Shown here: positions 1 through 10,011 of the stretch, piece after piece
Numbering within the stretch: position 1 is the stretch's first letter
Layout of the letters: each line of letters begins with the position of its first letter
NCBI GenBank assembly: GCA_009801085.1
Contig: VNWV01000001.1
Location: 7,192,001-7,256,000, forward strand
Length of the DNA stretch: 64,000 nucleotides
From: Lasiodiplodia sp. COLG20
Lineage: Eukaryota > Ascomycota > Dothideomycetes > Botryosphaeriales > Botryosphaeriaceae
Reading direction: 5' to 3'
Made by a program: the position numbers and the translations under genes
Notes under the pieces: model-generated
The model's input: the letters and a program-made list of their open reading frames with translations, nothing else
The model's database searches: none
What the model was told of the DNA's origin: nothing

Positions 1-884
1 CCAGTCACGTAACCCCCTGCCAGATGCTTGCTCGATGCTGGTACCACGCATATGCGTGAACACGTGCGTATTTTGTGGGGAAGGAAACGCAGCAAGGAGT
101 AATGGACGTTGTTGGGGAGATCGAATCTGTTTGTCGAGCTCATCTTGCATTGTGTTTTCTGCTTGACTGACGTCGTGGTGGAGACAGCTGGGGTAGGGGT
201 GCGGGTGGATCTGACGTCAAGCCACTGCATGGCGCGCGTGCTGCCGATGCGTAAGATCTGATCTGTTGTTGTTAGGTGTTTTCTTTTTTTGGATGGGGTC
301 TTTGTAAGGCAGACAGACAGGGGCCGAGCCGAGGTGCAGGCAGGTATGTAGGCTTGCGTTTTGGGTAGGTTCGTTGTGTGCTCTGGTTTTGCGCACGGGT
401 TCGGATATCTAAGTACTTTGGTGCTAATTATCGGCGTCTCTACGTTAGTTGGGGGGATGGCATATGCGTTGGGGTATGTCGCCCTGATTTGGCACTTCAG
501 CGTGTGTTAGAAGAGCTTCATCTATTAGATCGATTTGTATAATAGCTTCACACTCCGGAAGCTACACATCTAGCTTCTATGTCGTCATAGTCAGACTGCT
601 ATTGTTTTCGGTTTTCTCTGTCGTCTTCCTTGTTTCCGTCCTCTCGAAGAATTTCATTGCTGCAGTCTACAATAATTGTTAGGTAGGTTCGAAATAAGAA
701 ATGACTTAATCAGATCGGAATAGTTTTCATTATCTGATTTCATATAGAACATTCTGTGAAATAAAAGTGCAAAGATCTCAAAGATACGCTGACACCCCCT
801 CCCCCAAGGACAACTAGTAAATGGAAGAAATCAATCACCTAGAAAATAATTTAAAAGAAATGAAAAACGAAACGATGACGAAAT
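1..884. other. Intergenic region left of the HET gene
   Basis: No open reading frame with recognisable protein character was found here. It probably holds the 3' end of the HET-domain gene transcript and flanking spacer. The stretch near 660-780 is AT-rich, as is usual for a 3' untranslated region. I see no RNA gene or repeat in it. Confidence 0.5.
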
Positions 885-3164
885 TTATTTTTGAAGCTCT
901 GAGATTAGCGGTTTGGAGGAAAGCATGATGGGGCTGATCTTACGACCACTTATCAGCCCATAATCTCTTAGAATTTCGGATGCATTGACGCCTGACTTTC
1001 CAGCTACCTTCCCAAAGCGTACTCGAACAATGTCACCTTCTACCAATCCGCTTGGTTCATAGACGCACCCAATATACCCGCAGTCGAGTATCGGAGACGC
1101 CTCGGTAGACTCATCACAGCCCAGAACAACCACGAGGATGCAAAGCTTTTCTGCATCAAAAATTCGGTTGCGTTGCCATTCTTTACTTCGAAATGAGAAA
1201 CGTAGGTCTATTAGAAGACAACTCTCCCACTGTTGAAGTGCGTGCTTGATCTTTAGGTCTACCGAGAAGTGGAACGACCGCGGTTTTATATCGTTGACAA
1301 TAGCCTCGCTCAAGACGGACGCGCGCCAGTGTCCTTGGATCTCGCCTTTTTCGCCGACTGTTTGCGAAGTACCGGATCCCATCACATGTCCAGATCCAGA
1401 TCCAGATCCAGATCCAGATCCAGATCCGATAGACTTCTGTCCATTAAACAAAACGTGTGGACACCATGAAAAGCTGCCTTGATCGGCCATAGTCGGAAGG
1501 CCGTGAAAAAGGAAATCGCTAGGCAGATGGCCCAGTCGCATGACTGTTCTTCGAGTTATCTCCGCTTGCGTTATGCCAGGCTCAAGACTCTTGACCCCGG
1601 CCACCAAAGCAGCGATTATGGCTCGATCTCTTGGCCAAGAAGTATTCCGGAGTGCTAAAGAATGTAGGAAAGTTTCTCCAGTATACTCAGTCAGGAAATA
1701 ATGTCGAAGACGGAGTATTACAGAAGTTGCAACCCAGTGTTCGTAGCTCACACTTGAAAACGGTAATTGATATCGTGCCAAGACATCTTTATCAAGATCT
1801 TTAAGCACCCGTTGACAAGTTTTGCCATCTTTAAAAATGATTTTGACGTAACGAGAGAAGGCGAGCTCCAAAGCAGTCCATCCGCGCGTGAACCAATTTG
1901 ACAATACAACAGCTATGCATGGAAGGCCGTCATTAGACCAGGGAAGTTGGGCCAGATACTCATCATGTACAACTGTACATGTCGCTCGTTTAAAGCTTTC
2001 CTGGATGCCATTCAAGGCTTTTGCGCGCGCTTTTCGATTTGTTGGAATACTAATAGTATCCCACCAGATACCATCACATGCCAACTCGGAGGCGATATCT
2101 GCGAAGTAGTCAAACAAGCAAGGATTCACCTTGCCTGCTTCTTGAACACCAACTCCAGTCCCATCTGACCACACGTGGGATATGGCAATGTATCGTTCCC
2201 CGTCTTCGCACAAACTTGCCCCTTCCCCGATCTTCCATGCAGTGCGCTCGTCTTTGTTAATGGCTGACTCAATCATGTCTTGTGGGAATGATCTGAGTTT
2301 CTCGGGATTTGGCTTAATCTCTCCATCCTTGCTGAGGGTAGAAATGCACTCTGAGCTTTTGCACTTGTGCAATTGCCTCTTGAGCGTAGCGTTCTCGCAT
2401 GCAATCTCGCAGAAATCCGGAGTGCAATCTATATGCTCAAGTTGCTGAAAGCTTCCCCTGTGGTCGGATTGTGATATTGCTTCCACTAGTGAAGGAATGT
2501 CTACTTCTCCACATGGACTAGCTGATGCAATATTCCACAGCCTGTTTGGGCATATATTCAAAGTATCTGCCTCATGTGCGGCACGGAAGATTGCAGGTCT
2601 CGCCGTTTGAGGCAAGAAAAATCCAGGTGAAAGTGTCCAGTCTATGTTGGTGATCTTGGTGACATCCCGGCATTTGCCGACCCAGAAAAGTATTCTAAAG
2701 ACCTCGAATTCGATGCCCAAGTCTCCGCCGGGTCGTATCTGCTCGCGTACTCTTGGATTCAGGGCCGTACTGATGCACCAGAGAACGGGCTTTGGTAGGC
2801 TCGCGCAGCTGTCATAAATTCTGCAGCATGCCAAAGTCTCCAGAATCCAATCTCGGAAACTCTTCCATTGGCACTTTGGCAAGCTTTTATCGAACTGTTG
2901 TCTTTCGGTCTCACATCGAAGCGAGTTTCGGCATCTGGAAACGCCTGCAGATTTGCAAAGTCCGGAAATCAGCTCTCGAAAACTGAGACCTGCTGGATCT
3001 CTCTCATCCTCATCCATGTAATATATTCCGAACTTAGGGATGGCCATTTCGATCAATTGGTTTGGACATTTTGGGTTGTAGGTCGGGTCAGGCTTGTCGC
3101 ACAGAAGAGGATCCCCGAAGGCCGGGATGTCGGACTTGTCGGTCGGCCAATCACCATGATCCAT
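885..3164 (-). CDS. HET-domain (heterokaryon incompatibility) protein
   Basis: A single-exon 759-aa protein. Residues about 323-440 carry the HET signature blocks YIAISHVWSDGTG, then WWDTISIPT, then RGWTALELA. HET domains act in fungal non-self recognition and programmed cell death, so the role is inferred from the family. The first 320 residues are Cys-rich and unassigned, as is common in HET proteins. Residues about 578-592 form a Gly-Ser run encoded by a perfect hexanucleotide repeat, which probably acts as a flexible linker and may vary in length between strains. No nucleotide-binding or repeat domain follows. I chose the first ATG of the ORF because no splice pattern argues for another. 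Confidence 0.88.
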   Translation of the reverse strand: MDHGDWPTDKSDIPAFGDPLLCDKPDPTYNPKCPNQLIEMAIPKFGIYYMDEDERDPAGLSFRELISGLCKSAGVSRCRNSLRCETERQQFDKSLPKCQWKSFRDWILETLACCRIYDSCASLPKPVLWCISTALNPRVREQIRPGGDLGIEFEVFRILFWVGKCRDVTKITNIDWTLSPGFFLPQTARPAIFRAAHEADTLNICPNRLWNIASASPCGEVDIPSLVEAISQSDHRGSFQQLEHIDCTPDFCEIACENATLKRQLHKCKSSECISTLSKDGEIKPNPEKLRSFPQDMIESAINKDERTAWKIGEGASLCEDGERYIAISHVWSDGTGVGVQEAGKVNPCLFDYFADIASELACDGIWWDTISIPTNRKARAKALNGIQESFKRATCTVVHDEYLAQLPWSNDGLPCIAVVLSNWFTRGWTALELAFSRYVKIIFKDGKTCQRVLKDLDKDVLARYQLPFSSVSYEHWVATSVILRLRHYFLTEYTGETFLHSLALRNTSWPRDRAIIAALVAGVKSLEPGITQAEITRRTVMRLGHLPSDFLFHGLPTMADQGSFSWCPHVLFNGQKSIGSGSGSGSGSGSGHVMGSGTSQTVGEKGEIQGHWRASVLSEAIVNDIKPRSFHFSVDLKIKHALQQWESCLLIDLRFSFRSKEWQRNRIFDAEKLCILVVVLGCDESTEASPILDCGYIGCVYEPSGLVEGDIVRVRFGKVAGKSGVNASEILRDYGLISGRKISPIMLSSKPLISELQK
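1390..1425 (+). repeat. (CCAGAT)6 microsatellite inside the HET gene
   Basis: Six perfect copies of CCAGAT on the plus strand, followed by an imperfect CCGAT. Read on the minus strand it encodes alternating Gly and Ser. Because the unit is 6 bp, slippage keeps the HET reading frame and changes only linker length. Confidence 0.95.
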
Positions 3165-3487
3165 TTTTGCGTCGCGTGTTTGAGAGATAGATATGCGATT
3201 CTATAAGAGGGTACCACGGAGGAACAGGGTGAGAGCTAAGCTTTGAAGAGACGTGTTGCGTGAAGATAAGTTTCACCGTTAGGCTGAGAAAAATCATTCA
3301 GGTGGGGGGGTTAGATCCAGAGGCCACTCCCGCCCTATCTCACGCTTATATATCAGCATGCATGAAATTACCGTATGACATCAAATCAGCATGCATCTAC
3401 ATATTACCGCCGTCCCTTCATTCGTTCAACGCAATGCCGAACTTCGGCCCCCACCCTCACCCACTCCCACCTCAAACCTCAACCCCA
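3165..3487. other. Gap between HET gene start and PRISE gene end
   Basis: About 320 bp holding the presumed HET promoter (transcribed leftwards) and the 3' end of the reductase transcript. No further feature is evident. Confidence 0.4.
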
Positions 3488-4967
3488 TCAAACAATCATC
3501 CCCGCCTCCCTAAACCGCTCAAACGCCCTCCACCACGACCCCACCGCATCCCTCTCCTCCACAAACCCCGCCTCCCGAATCTTCCCCAACCCCAACCGCC
3601 GATCAAACGCATAGCACTCCCCCACCGTATCCAGCGCCTCCGCCTGCCACACCCGCGCGCCCCCCTTCACCCCCGCCCGCTCAAGCACCTCCCGATGCCT
3701 CTCCACGAACTTCCCCGGCCTCAACACTTCTCCCCCCTCCCCCGGCCCCACCCCCTCCAACCCAAACCAAGCCGCCAACCTTGGCCAGCGCTCGCTCATC
3801 GTCAACGCCTTCTCCTCGTCGGCGATGTTAAAGAGTTGTCCAGAGGACACGTCCGGATGCAGACTGGCCCAGACCGCGGCGCGGGCGATGATGGCAGACG
3901 ACGCGTCGTTGGAGGCGGCGTCGGCCCAGCCGGCGGCGGTGCCGGGGAAGGGCACGCGGGAGCCGCGGCCGTGGACGAGGGCGTAGGTGCTGAGGTAGGT
4001 CGCCCAGTGCGCGGTGAGGTTGTAGGTGCTGCCGGTGGGGGAGAAGCCGATCTGTTTGTGTGTTAGTAGGGGTGGCGGGGAGAGGGGGAGGGGGGAGAGA
4101 CGGTGGGTTCTTCAGGGCGTTCCCCTGAGGCTGAGAGGATGGGGGAGGGGGGATGGGAGGGGGATGGAGGAAGAAGAAGAAGAAGAAGAAGAAATGGGCA
4201 GTGATGATGGTGCTTACGATGGCGTCGGGCCGGATCTCGGCCCAGGTCCAGGGCTTGTCGGCGCTGGCGGTGCGCAGGATGGACTGGTAGTTGTAGTAGA
4301 AGACGTTGCTGCGGTAGGGCTCGGGTAGTGGGTCCATGGTTTCGACGAGGGGCGCTTTGTGCAGGCCGCCGGGGACGTGGATGCCGTAGCCCTGGAAGTG
4401 AGAGTGAGCATTTTGCTTCAGCTTGCAGGGGGCACGGTGCGCAAAAATGCTTGGAAAAGTGAATTTAGTGACAAGAAAGGCGAAAAGGGCTCACCCTGGT
4501 CCCGCTGGGGAAGACGAAGAACTTCAATCCTCGGGCGAGTGTGTCGACGGCGCTGACGACACGCTCGAACATGCCAGTGTTGACGCGGGTCTCGATGCTC
4601 CAGTCATCTTCCTGCTTGTATGCTGTGAACCGGAGTCAGAAGAAGACGTTTAACAAAGAATATTCAGGTACTGACCGAAATAGAAGACGTGTGTGACAGT
4701 GTCAACATCCTTGACCTTATCTTTCAAGAATGCGGTGAATTCCTCCACGGATCCGCTGAGCAGATTGACTCCGGCAATCAGCTCCAGTTCCGGCCGGTCT
4801 GGAGACGGCGCTGGCCACCAGGAATCTTCAAGTTTCAGCGGGCGGTTCACCAATGCTGTGACTTTCCTGAAGGTGCCGTGTGCGGGGTAATTGGAAAGAA
4901 GCTCATCAACAACAGCCCAACCGGCCAGACCGGAGGCACCGAATACTAATGCGTGATTCCCGGACAT
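3488..4967 (-). CDS. PRISE-like NAD(P)-dependent reductase (extended SDR)
   Basis: Four exons on the minus strand: 4967-4676, 4622-4495, 4391-4218 and 4051-3488. They join in frame to 385 aa. The N-terminus carries the Rossmann nucleotide-binding loop ALVFGASGLAGWAVV. The later blocks (HVFYF; FFVFPSGTRGYG; ETMDPLPEP; FYYNYQ; WTWAEIRPDAI) fit the progesterone 5-beta-reductase/iridoid synthase-like (PRISE) SDR family, whose usual length is about 380-400 aa. Such enzymes reduce activated C=C bonds, and fungal members often occur in secondary metabolism. The substrate cannot be told. The third intron holds a (GAA)8 run. The first ATG lies about 75 bp from a TATA-like element. Confidence 0.88.
4170..4193 (+). 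repeat. (GAA)8 repeat in an intron of the PRISE gene
   Basis: Eight GAA units on the plus strand, TTC on the transcribed strand, inside the intron between exons 3 and 4. This is a polypyrimidine run in the pre-mRNA upstream of the acceptor. Confidence 0.9.
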
Positions 4968-5040
4968 CTTGGAAGGGTGTTCTGCAAGAGGAAGGAAATT
5001 GCTGGATGGTAGAGGTATGTTTCTTGAAGATCGTTTCAGT

Positions 5041-5050
5041 ATTTATATAT
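5041..5050 (-). promoter_or_regulatory. TATA-like element of the PRISE gene
   Basis: The minus strand reads ATATATAAAT about 75 bp upstream of the first ATG at 4967, a plausible core-promoter position. It is assigned by position and motif only. Confidence 0.45.
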
Positions 5051-5192
5051 GTACATATCGCGTGTAGTCGGGCATATCCGGCCTTTCCGGATGCGGCAAC
5101 GTGTAGAGCCACCGCCTCGATGATTCATCCTGAGCAAACTCAGCTCAGCCAATCATACCTTCCCGCTATACAGCAGCGCAAAGCCACAGCGA

Positions 5193-6320
5193 TCAGTGCC
5201 GTAATAGCTTTCGCGCTTTCCTGCGTATTCTCGACCAGAATTTGGCTTTGTTCCGCTTCACACATCCTCTCCACCCATCGTCCAATTGCATCAGCCATGC
5301 CGTATCGTTCGGATCATCCATCGGCCCCAGATTCCGGAACGACAGCAAATGGATCTGGTCAAACGACCCTCCATTATCCTTCTCCACCTTCTCCCTCTCC
5401 TCCCCCTCCTCTCCATCACCACTGACCACAATCTCACTCCCCCTCCTAAGCGACGGATAATGCACCCTCCGACTGTACAGGTACAGCGACGTATTACACC
5501 CCTCATACGCCCTCGGACACCAGAAAAACTCGCTACACTTCTTCCCACATTCGTCCTGCCCCTTCGGATGGAAATGCGCCGTCGGCGCGCCGCAAAAGCG
5601 AAAGTCGTTCAGGCAATCCGCAACGCGCAGATGCGGACACAGCTGCGCATCCGCCGCGAAGACCCCCGCCAGCAACTCGTGATCATCGACGCCCAGCCGC
5701 GCCCTGTCGTCGACGTCCAGCCTCACGTGCTTCCGCACCAACTGCATCGACGACGAGCGCCTGCGCGCCCCGTGGTGCTGGTGCTGGTGCCCGCTGCGAC
5801 ACGGCCGTGAGGTTGCGGGCGACGAGCGCGGGTAGTACTGCTCGACGGCGACGCACGACTCGGGGCAGAGCATGCGGCTGGCCGATGCCGCCGACGGCGT
5901 GGCGTCGAGGAAGCACGGCGCGGCGGCGCGCTGCATCTCCCAGTGGTTCAGGCGCTGCAGGTGGTCGCACAGGCGGATGTGCGAGACGGTGCCGGTGCAC
6001 TGCCGGATGTGGTCGGGGACGAGGCGTTCGGTGGGGGTGAAGAAGCTCTTTGGGTGGAGGGCTTCGCACGAGGAGCACCAGAGCTGCTTGCGCCACAGCA
6101 TGCAGCTTACTTGCTGCCGCTTCTTGCGTGAGCGCCAGGGTGGAGGGGCGCGCGGGAGGGCTGTGAGGGTGGTGGTGGGGGTGGGGTGGAAGTCGATGGT
6201 CGGGGTGGATAGGGTTTCGGCTTTCGTGCATGTTGCTGTTGTGCGGGAGGAGTTATCCTGGGAGAGTATTTGGGCGGCTTTGGATGTTTCGGTTTGTTGC
6301 GAGTGGTGGTTTGCGTCCAT
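5193..6320 (-). CDS. Unrecognised Cys/His-rich protein
   Basis: A single ORF of 375 aa that I do not recognise. The first 60 residues are Ser/Thr/Pro-rich and look disordered, followed by a basic run (WRSRKKRQQVSCMLW). The middle and C-terminal parts carry many Cys and His pairs, such as LWCSSCEALHPKSFF, RLCDHLQRLNHWEMQR, CPHLRVADC and CGKKCSEFFWCPRAYEGC, which suggest metal binding. The C-terminus ends in a basic helix rich in Arg and Lys. Long frames also exist on the other strand, as expected for GC-rich DNA. This frame is preferred because it contains the CxxC-type blocks. No function is proposed. Confidence 0.6.
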   Translation of the reverse strand: MDANHHSQQTETSKAAQILSQDNSSRTTATCTKAETLSTPTIDFHPTPTTTLTALPRAPPPWRSRKKRQQVSCMLWRKQLWCSSCEALHPKSFFTPTERLVPDHIRQCTGTVSHIRLCDHLQRLNHWEMQRAAAPCFLDATPSAASASRMLCPESCVAVEQYYPRSSPATSRPCRSGHQHQHHGARRRSSSMQLVRKHVRLDVDDRARLGVDDHELLAGVFAADAQLCPHLRVADCLNDFRFCGAPTAHFHPKGQDECGKKCSEFFWCPRAYEGCNTSLYLYSRRVHYPSLRRGSEIVVSGDGEEGEEREKVEKDNGGSFDQIHLLSFRNLGPMDDPNDTAWLMQLDDGWRGCVKRNKAKFWSRIRRKARKLLRH

Positions 6321-8853
6321 GGTGGTGGTGGCGGTTGCGCATGCTCAGGCGCAAGTGTAGTAGTGTGCCGCGGCTCCAACTGTCGATATTGCCGTGACTT
6401 CCATGCAGCAACGAAAGAAGACAACTCCAGGGAAAAATTGACTGACGTCCGACAGGCTCCGGGAAGCGGGGTATAAAGCGTTCGAAGGTTGCGTGGGAGT
6501 GCGAAATGTAAGACGTCTTTTTGTCGCGGCCGAAAGTCAAGACACCATCCAGACCATGGCTCAGTTCGGCGCCGGTAACCACATCGTTGGGACCTCGTGC
6601 CGTGACTTTCTGACATATTAGCCCCATCGCTATCCCTGAGAGCCCCGCCGCGATAACCGTTGGTCAGACCACGTTCCCCGATTTTCACCGCAATTCGCGC
6701 ACTGATCTCCCTCTCGTCCTGATCGCCGTTTTGCGCCCGAGACAGAAATCTCCTGCCGCCGGCCAGCCAGTAAGCCTGCGACGACTAAGACCCTGCCGCT
6801 AGATCTTCTACTGTCAGCGAGCGTTTGCGGAATTGATGCGCGTTAGTCAGCCGCAATATCAGATCTACGTTATGACGTTGTATGCGATCGCGTCCTTCGC
6901 TGCAACTTCAATGTAAATACTCACAACTTTCCAATCGAGCTGAGAAACCCCTCAGTCCTTTCCCGAGGTCCAATTACCTAAGCGTTCATGCATTTGTCCT
7001 GAGCGTGCAAAGGCGTGGCCAGGAAGGGATCTGCACGCACAGTGCTGCGCTGTTAAAAGGCACCCTTTGACAACGCATCGCATAAAGCACCCTCTTCCAC
7101 AAACTGCATAGGAGCTCGTTTAAATGGCCATCCTAAGTCCGTGTACCCCTTTGTTGGTCCCAGCCTAAACCGCCGCTCGAAATAGACAGTTTCCATTGGG
7201 TTGGAATCGGGTTCCGGACTTCGGAACAGCATGTCTGGATCAACGTCATCTACACCTTGAAGCACGTGTCTAGGGAGCACATGCTGGCCACGGCTGCTGT
7301 GATTTGATTCAGAAGAGTGGTGGCATGCGTTGTAGTCCATTCGGCATCCCGTTTTGCCGGTACTGCGGCGGCCTTCCCCGCACTCGTCCCATTTTTTCCC
7401 GCGCTCTTTTCCAAAGCCTTCTCCGGTGCGTTGGTTTGTTGGGTCAGGCACGATAGCTGATCCCCGCATGACAAACACTCCATTGTCATGGCCTTGACTT
7501 CTCCTGAATGGCAGCAGCTGCAGTAGGCCTGGATTCAACGAGTGGGTCCGGGATGGCTTCGGAGGCTCGGCAGGGGAGCTCACGGCGAGGAATTGTGCTC
7601 AAGCTCAGATCCTAATGAACAAGTCAATATCGAGAAGTAGAGTTTCTCTCTTGGTACCTTACGGCCAATGCCACAAGTCTACAAGAGTTCTAGGGGCAGT
7701 TGAAGGAGAAAAATACCAGCTTGGGACAAGGCTACGAGTCCGAGTAGCCCAGCGCATGGGACGGGCAGGCTTGAAGACATGTCTGACGCTTGCGTACTCG
7801 TAGACGTCAATCATGTTCATGATAGAGAGCTGGCCATTTGGTATGTCGTTTGGGCATCGACGAGGCAGTCAGTAGTAAATCCGAACGGCAGATGCACATT
7901 GCAAAAGTTTTGAAGAACATTGAACGTGAAGACAAGAGTCGCTTATGCAAAATAGTCGAGCCGCCCACCGCGTTTCACTCGGAATCCCGGCACAACCTTG
8001 GCATTCCTACGACTTCTTAGTGGGACACACATCCGCCTGTCTTCTGACGTGTTCAGTTCCGTTCATTTCAAATGGAAAAGAAAGGCCGAGGGACCTTCCA
8101 CAGCACGCACAGTTGCCCACGGCTTCTTTTCGAACGACGTCGGAGCTACAGAGTGCATATAATCCCACGAACCATCCCGCAGGCTAGTATTGAAAGCGAT
8201 GCGGCTTATACAAGCCCGGTCTCTCGTTATGTTTTTCGATCCAGCGTTCCCTTCAAATGGCGATCACCCCCTGAACAGGCAACTGTTTCATCACCCAACG
8301 AAGCAGGCGAACATCGCTTAACCCTCAGCAAGCCCCAAACCAGGTCCCGTCTTCATATCTATATCCGCACTTCCGTCGGCCATGCAAGCCGCAAATGACA
8401 TGCATCCCACCTGCCTGCCATCGGGAGGCGGGTGTTCGGCACCCGAGGCGACAAGCCCGGCAAAACGAGTGGTCAGACAAAACGTATACCCTACAAATGC
8501 AGTAATCCCCTGTCCGAAATAGATGAGAGCGAGCGGAGAATGGTGTATCCACCTGTCAAAGCATCCCACCAATCACATAGCGCGCAGTGCGTTTCAAAAC
8601 GGGGTGCGGCGAGCGGAGAAAAAAGCTGTTTCTCATACCGGGGCACACGGGCCGCAAGTCCAGTCTTGGCGTCGTTTGATGTGCCGCTGCTTTTCGGACT
8701 GGTTTGTTTTCGCTGCAAGCTTGGCGGTATAGTTCTGCGTGTGGAAAGAGATAAGTAGTTTCGAAGGACCCGGCCAGAGTTGCCGTTTGTCGTGTTTCCA
8801 GGACTGAAGTTCCGTTTGTTTCTTCTCGTCCCCTCCCCATCGAACCAGAAACC
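6321..8853. other. Long region with little coding evidence
   Basis: About 2.5 kb between the Cys-rich gene and the LPMO. Apart from a doubtful ORF at 7053-7583 I see only short overlapping frames with no recognisable domains. The last few hundred bases are the likely LPMO promoter and leader. The C- and T-rich run just before 8854 is typical of fungal 5' regions. Confidence 0.4.
7053..7583 (-). CDS. Doubtful hypothetical ORF
   Basis: A 176-aa open frame without a recognisable domain. Its C-terminal half (METVYFERRFRLGPTKGY and onward) reads like real protein. A second minus-strand frame over about 7250-7550 contains the Cys cluster YCSCCHSGEVKA followed by MECLSCGDQLSC, which resembles small fungal zinc-binding proteins. 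The real gene, if any, may therefore be spliced between these frames. I could not find a convincing splice model. Treat it as a candidate only. Confidence 0.25.
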   Translation of the reverse strand: MSSPAEPPKPSRTHSLNPGLLQLLPFRRSQGHDNGVFVMRGSAIVPDPTNQRTGEGFGKERGKKWDECGEGRRSTGKTGCRMDYNACHHSSESNHSSRGQHVLPRHVLQGVDDVDPDMLFRSPEPDSNPMETVYFERRFRLGPTKGYTDLGWPFKRAPMQFVEEGALCDALSKGAF

Positions 8854-9692
8854 ATGCGTTCCGCAAACGTCGGCGCTAGCATCTTGCCTGTTCTGGCTAG
8901 CCTGAGCACCACTGTGCTCGCTCACGGGTGCGTAACAGCAGAGCCTCCCCAGCCGCAATGTCCAACGGAGACCCCGTATACAGCGTCACTGACGGACATC
9001 CCAGCCATGTCCAGTACCACGTCATGAACTCAGCCACCTACACCGGCTTCCTCCCCGTCAAAACCCCCGACTTCACCGCCGACCCTCCCAGCATCGTGCG
9101 CAAGATCGGCGGCAACGGGCCCGTCCTCGACATCGGCACCGTCAACATCACCTGCAACATCGGCGCCGCCCCCATAACCGACTCCTCCGGCTCCTCACTC
9201 ACCGGCGCCGTCACGGCCGGCACCAACATCACCTTCCTCTGGAACGAGTGGCCGCACAGCGGACCCGTGCTCACCTACATGGCCAAGTGCGATCCGGACT
9301 GCGGCTCGTTCACGGGGACGGAAGGCGCCGTGTGGTTCAAGATCGACGAGTGGGGGTACCGGGACGAGACGTGGGGCTCGCAGAAGCTGGTCGATGATGG
9401 TAATGTCTGGACGTCGACGGTGCCGGCGTGCCTGGCGCCGGGCGAGTATCTTGTCAGGCATGAGATAATTGCCCTCAGTGATTGTAAGACGGAGGGGAAG
9501 TGCCAGTTCTATCCGAGCTGTGCGCAGGTTACGGTTGAGGGGGAGGGGGCGGAGGTGCCGAGTGGGGACAGCGTGATTGCCCTGCCCGGTGGCTACAAGA
9601 CGGATGGGCAGGGCATTCTATGGGATACGAATAAGCAGAGTCCGGCGGATTATGTCACGCCGGGTCCGGCGGTGTTTGAGTGCCCGAGTTGA
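8854..9692 (+). CDS. AA9 lytic polysaccharide monooxygenase (secreted)
   Basis: Two exons, 8854-8927 and 9005-9692, give 253 aa. The intron splits the codon after the mature N-terminal His, so splicing creates ...VLA-HGHVQYH. Residues 1-23 are a signal peptide and His24 is mature His1 of the copper histidine brace. The second copper His is His109 in WPHSGPV. The axial Tyr is Tyr194 in CQFYPSCAQ, with Gln192 beside it. AA9 enzymes cleave cellulose or related beta-glucans oxidatively outside the cell. There is no C-terminal CBM1 or GPI signal. One oddity: the usual family block reads ALH a few residues before the Gln-Phe-Tyr, while here it reads ALSDC, so the second-sphere His appears replaced by Ser, with extra Cys residues nearby. 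Confidence 0.95.
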
Positions 9693-10011
9693 GGGGGTGC
9701 TGGGGTAGAGGGCTGATGTTTGATGAGTGGAATGATGATGTGGGATGGTCGAGAATGGTTTTGCAATGAGGTTTGTATATACACGGTCACTTGTCTTCTG
9801 CAGATGTTGTGGTTTAAATGAGATGGATTAAGATGACTACCCGATACCTATGGCTTTTTCCCCACTATTATCCTCCTATTACTGTTTGTCCAATCTAGTT
9901 GCCAATTACCAATCTCCCCCATCACCCTAATCCATGTGCGTGTTTTGATACAATCTGGTTTAGCTATGTACTTCTCCCTGTGAAGTGATGAGGATTGTTT
10001 CCTCAACCCAC
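9693..10011. other. Convergent gap between LPMO and wall-protein genes
   Basis: About 320 bp that should hold the 3' untranslated regions of two convergent genes. It is AT-rich around 9760-9960. No other feature is visible. Confidence 0.4.

Noticed and set aside
7250..7550. Zinc-ribbon-like Cys cluster on the minus strand
   Set aside because: The cluster is suggestive, but I could not connect it to a start codon or to neighbouring exons by good splice sites.
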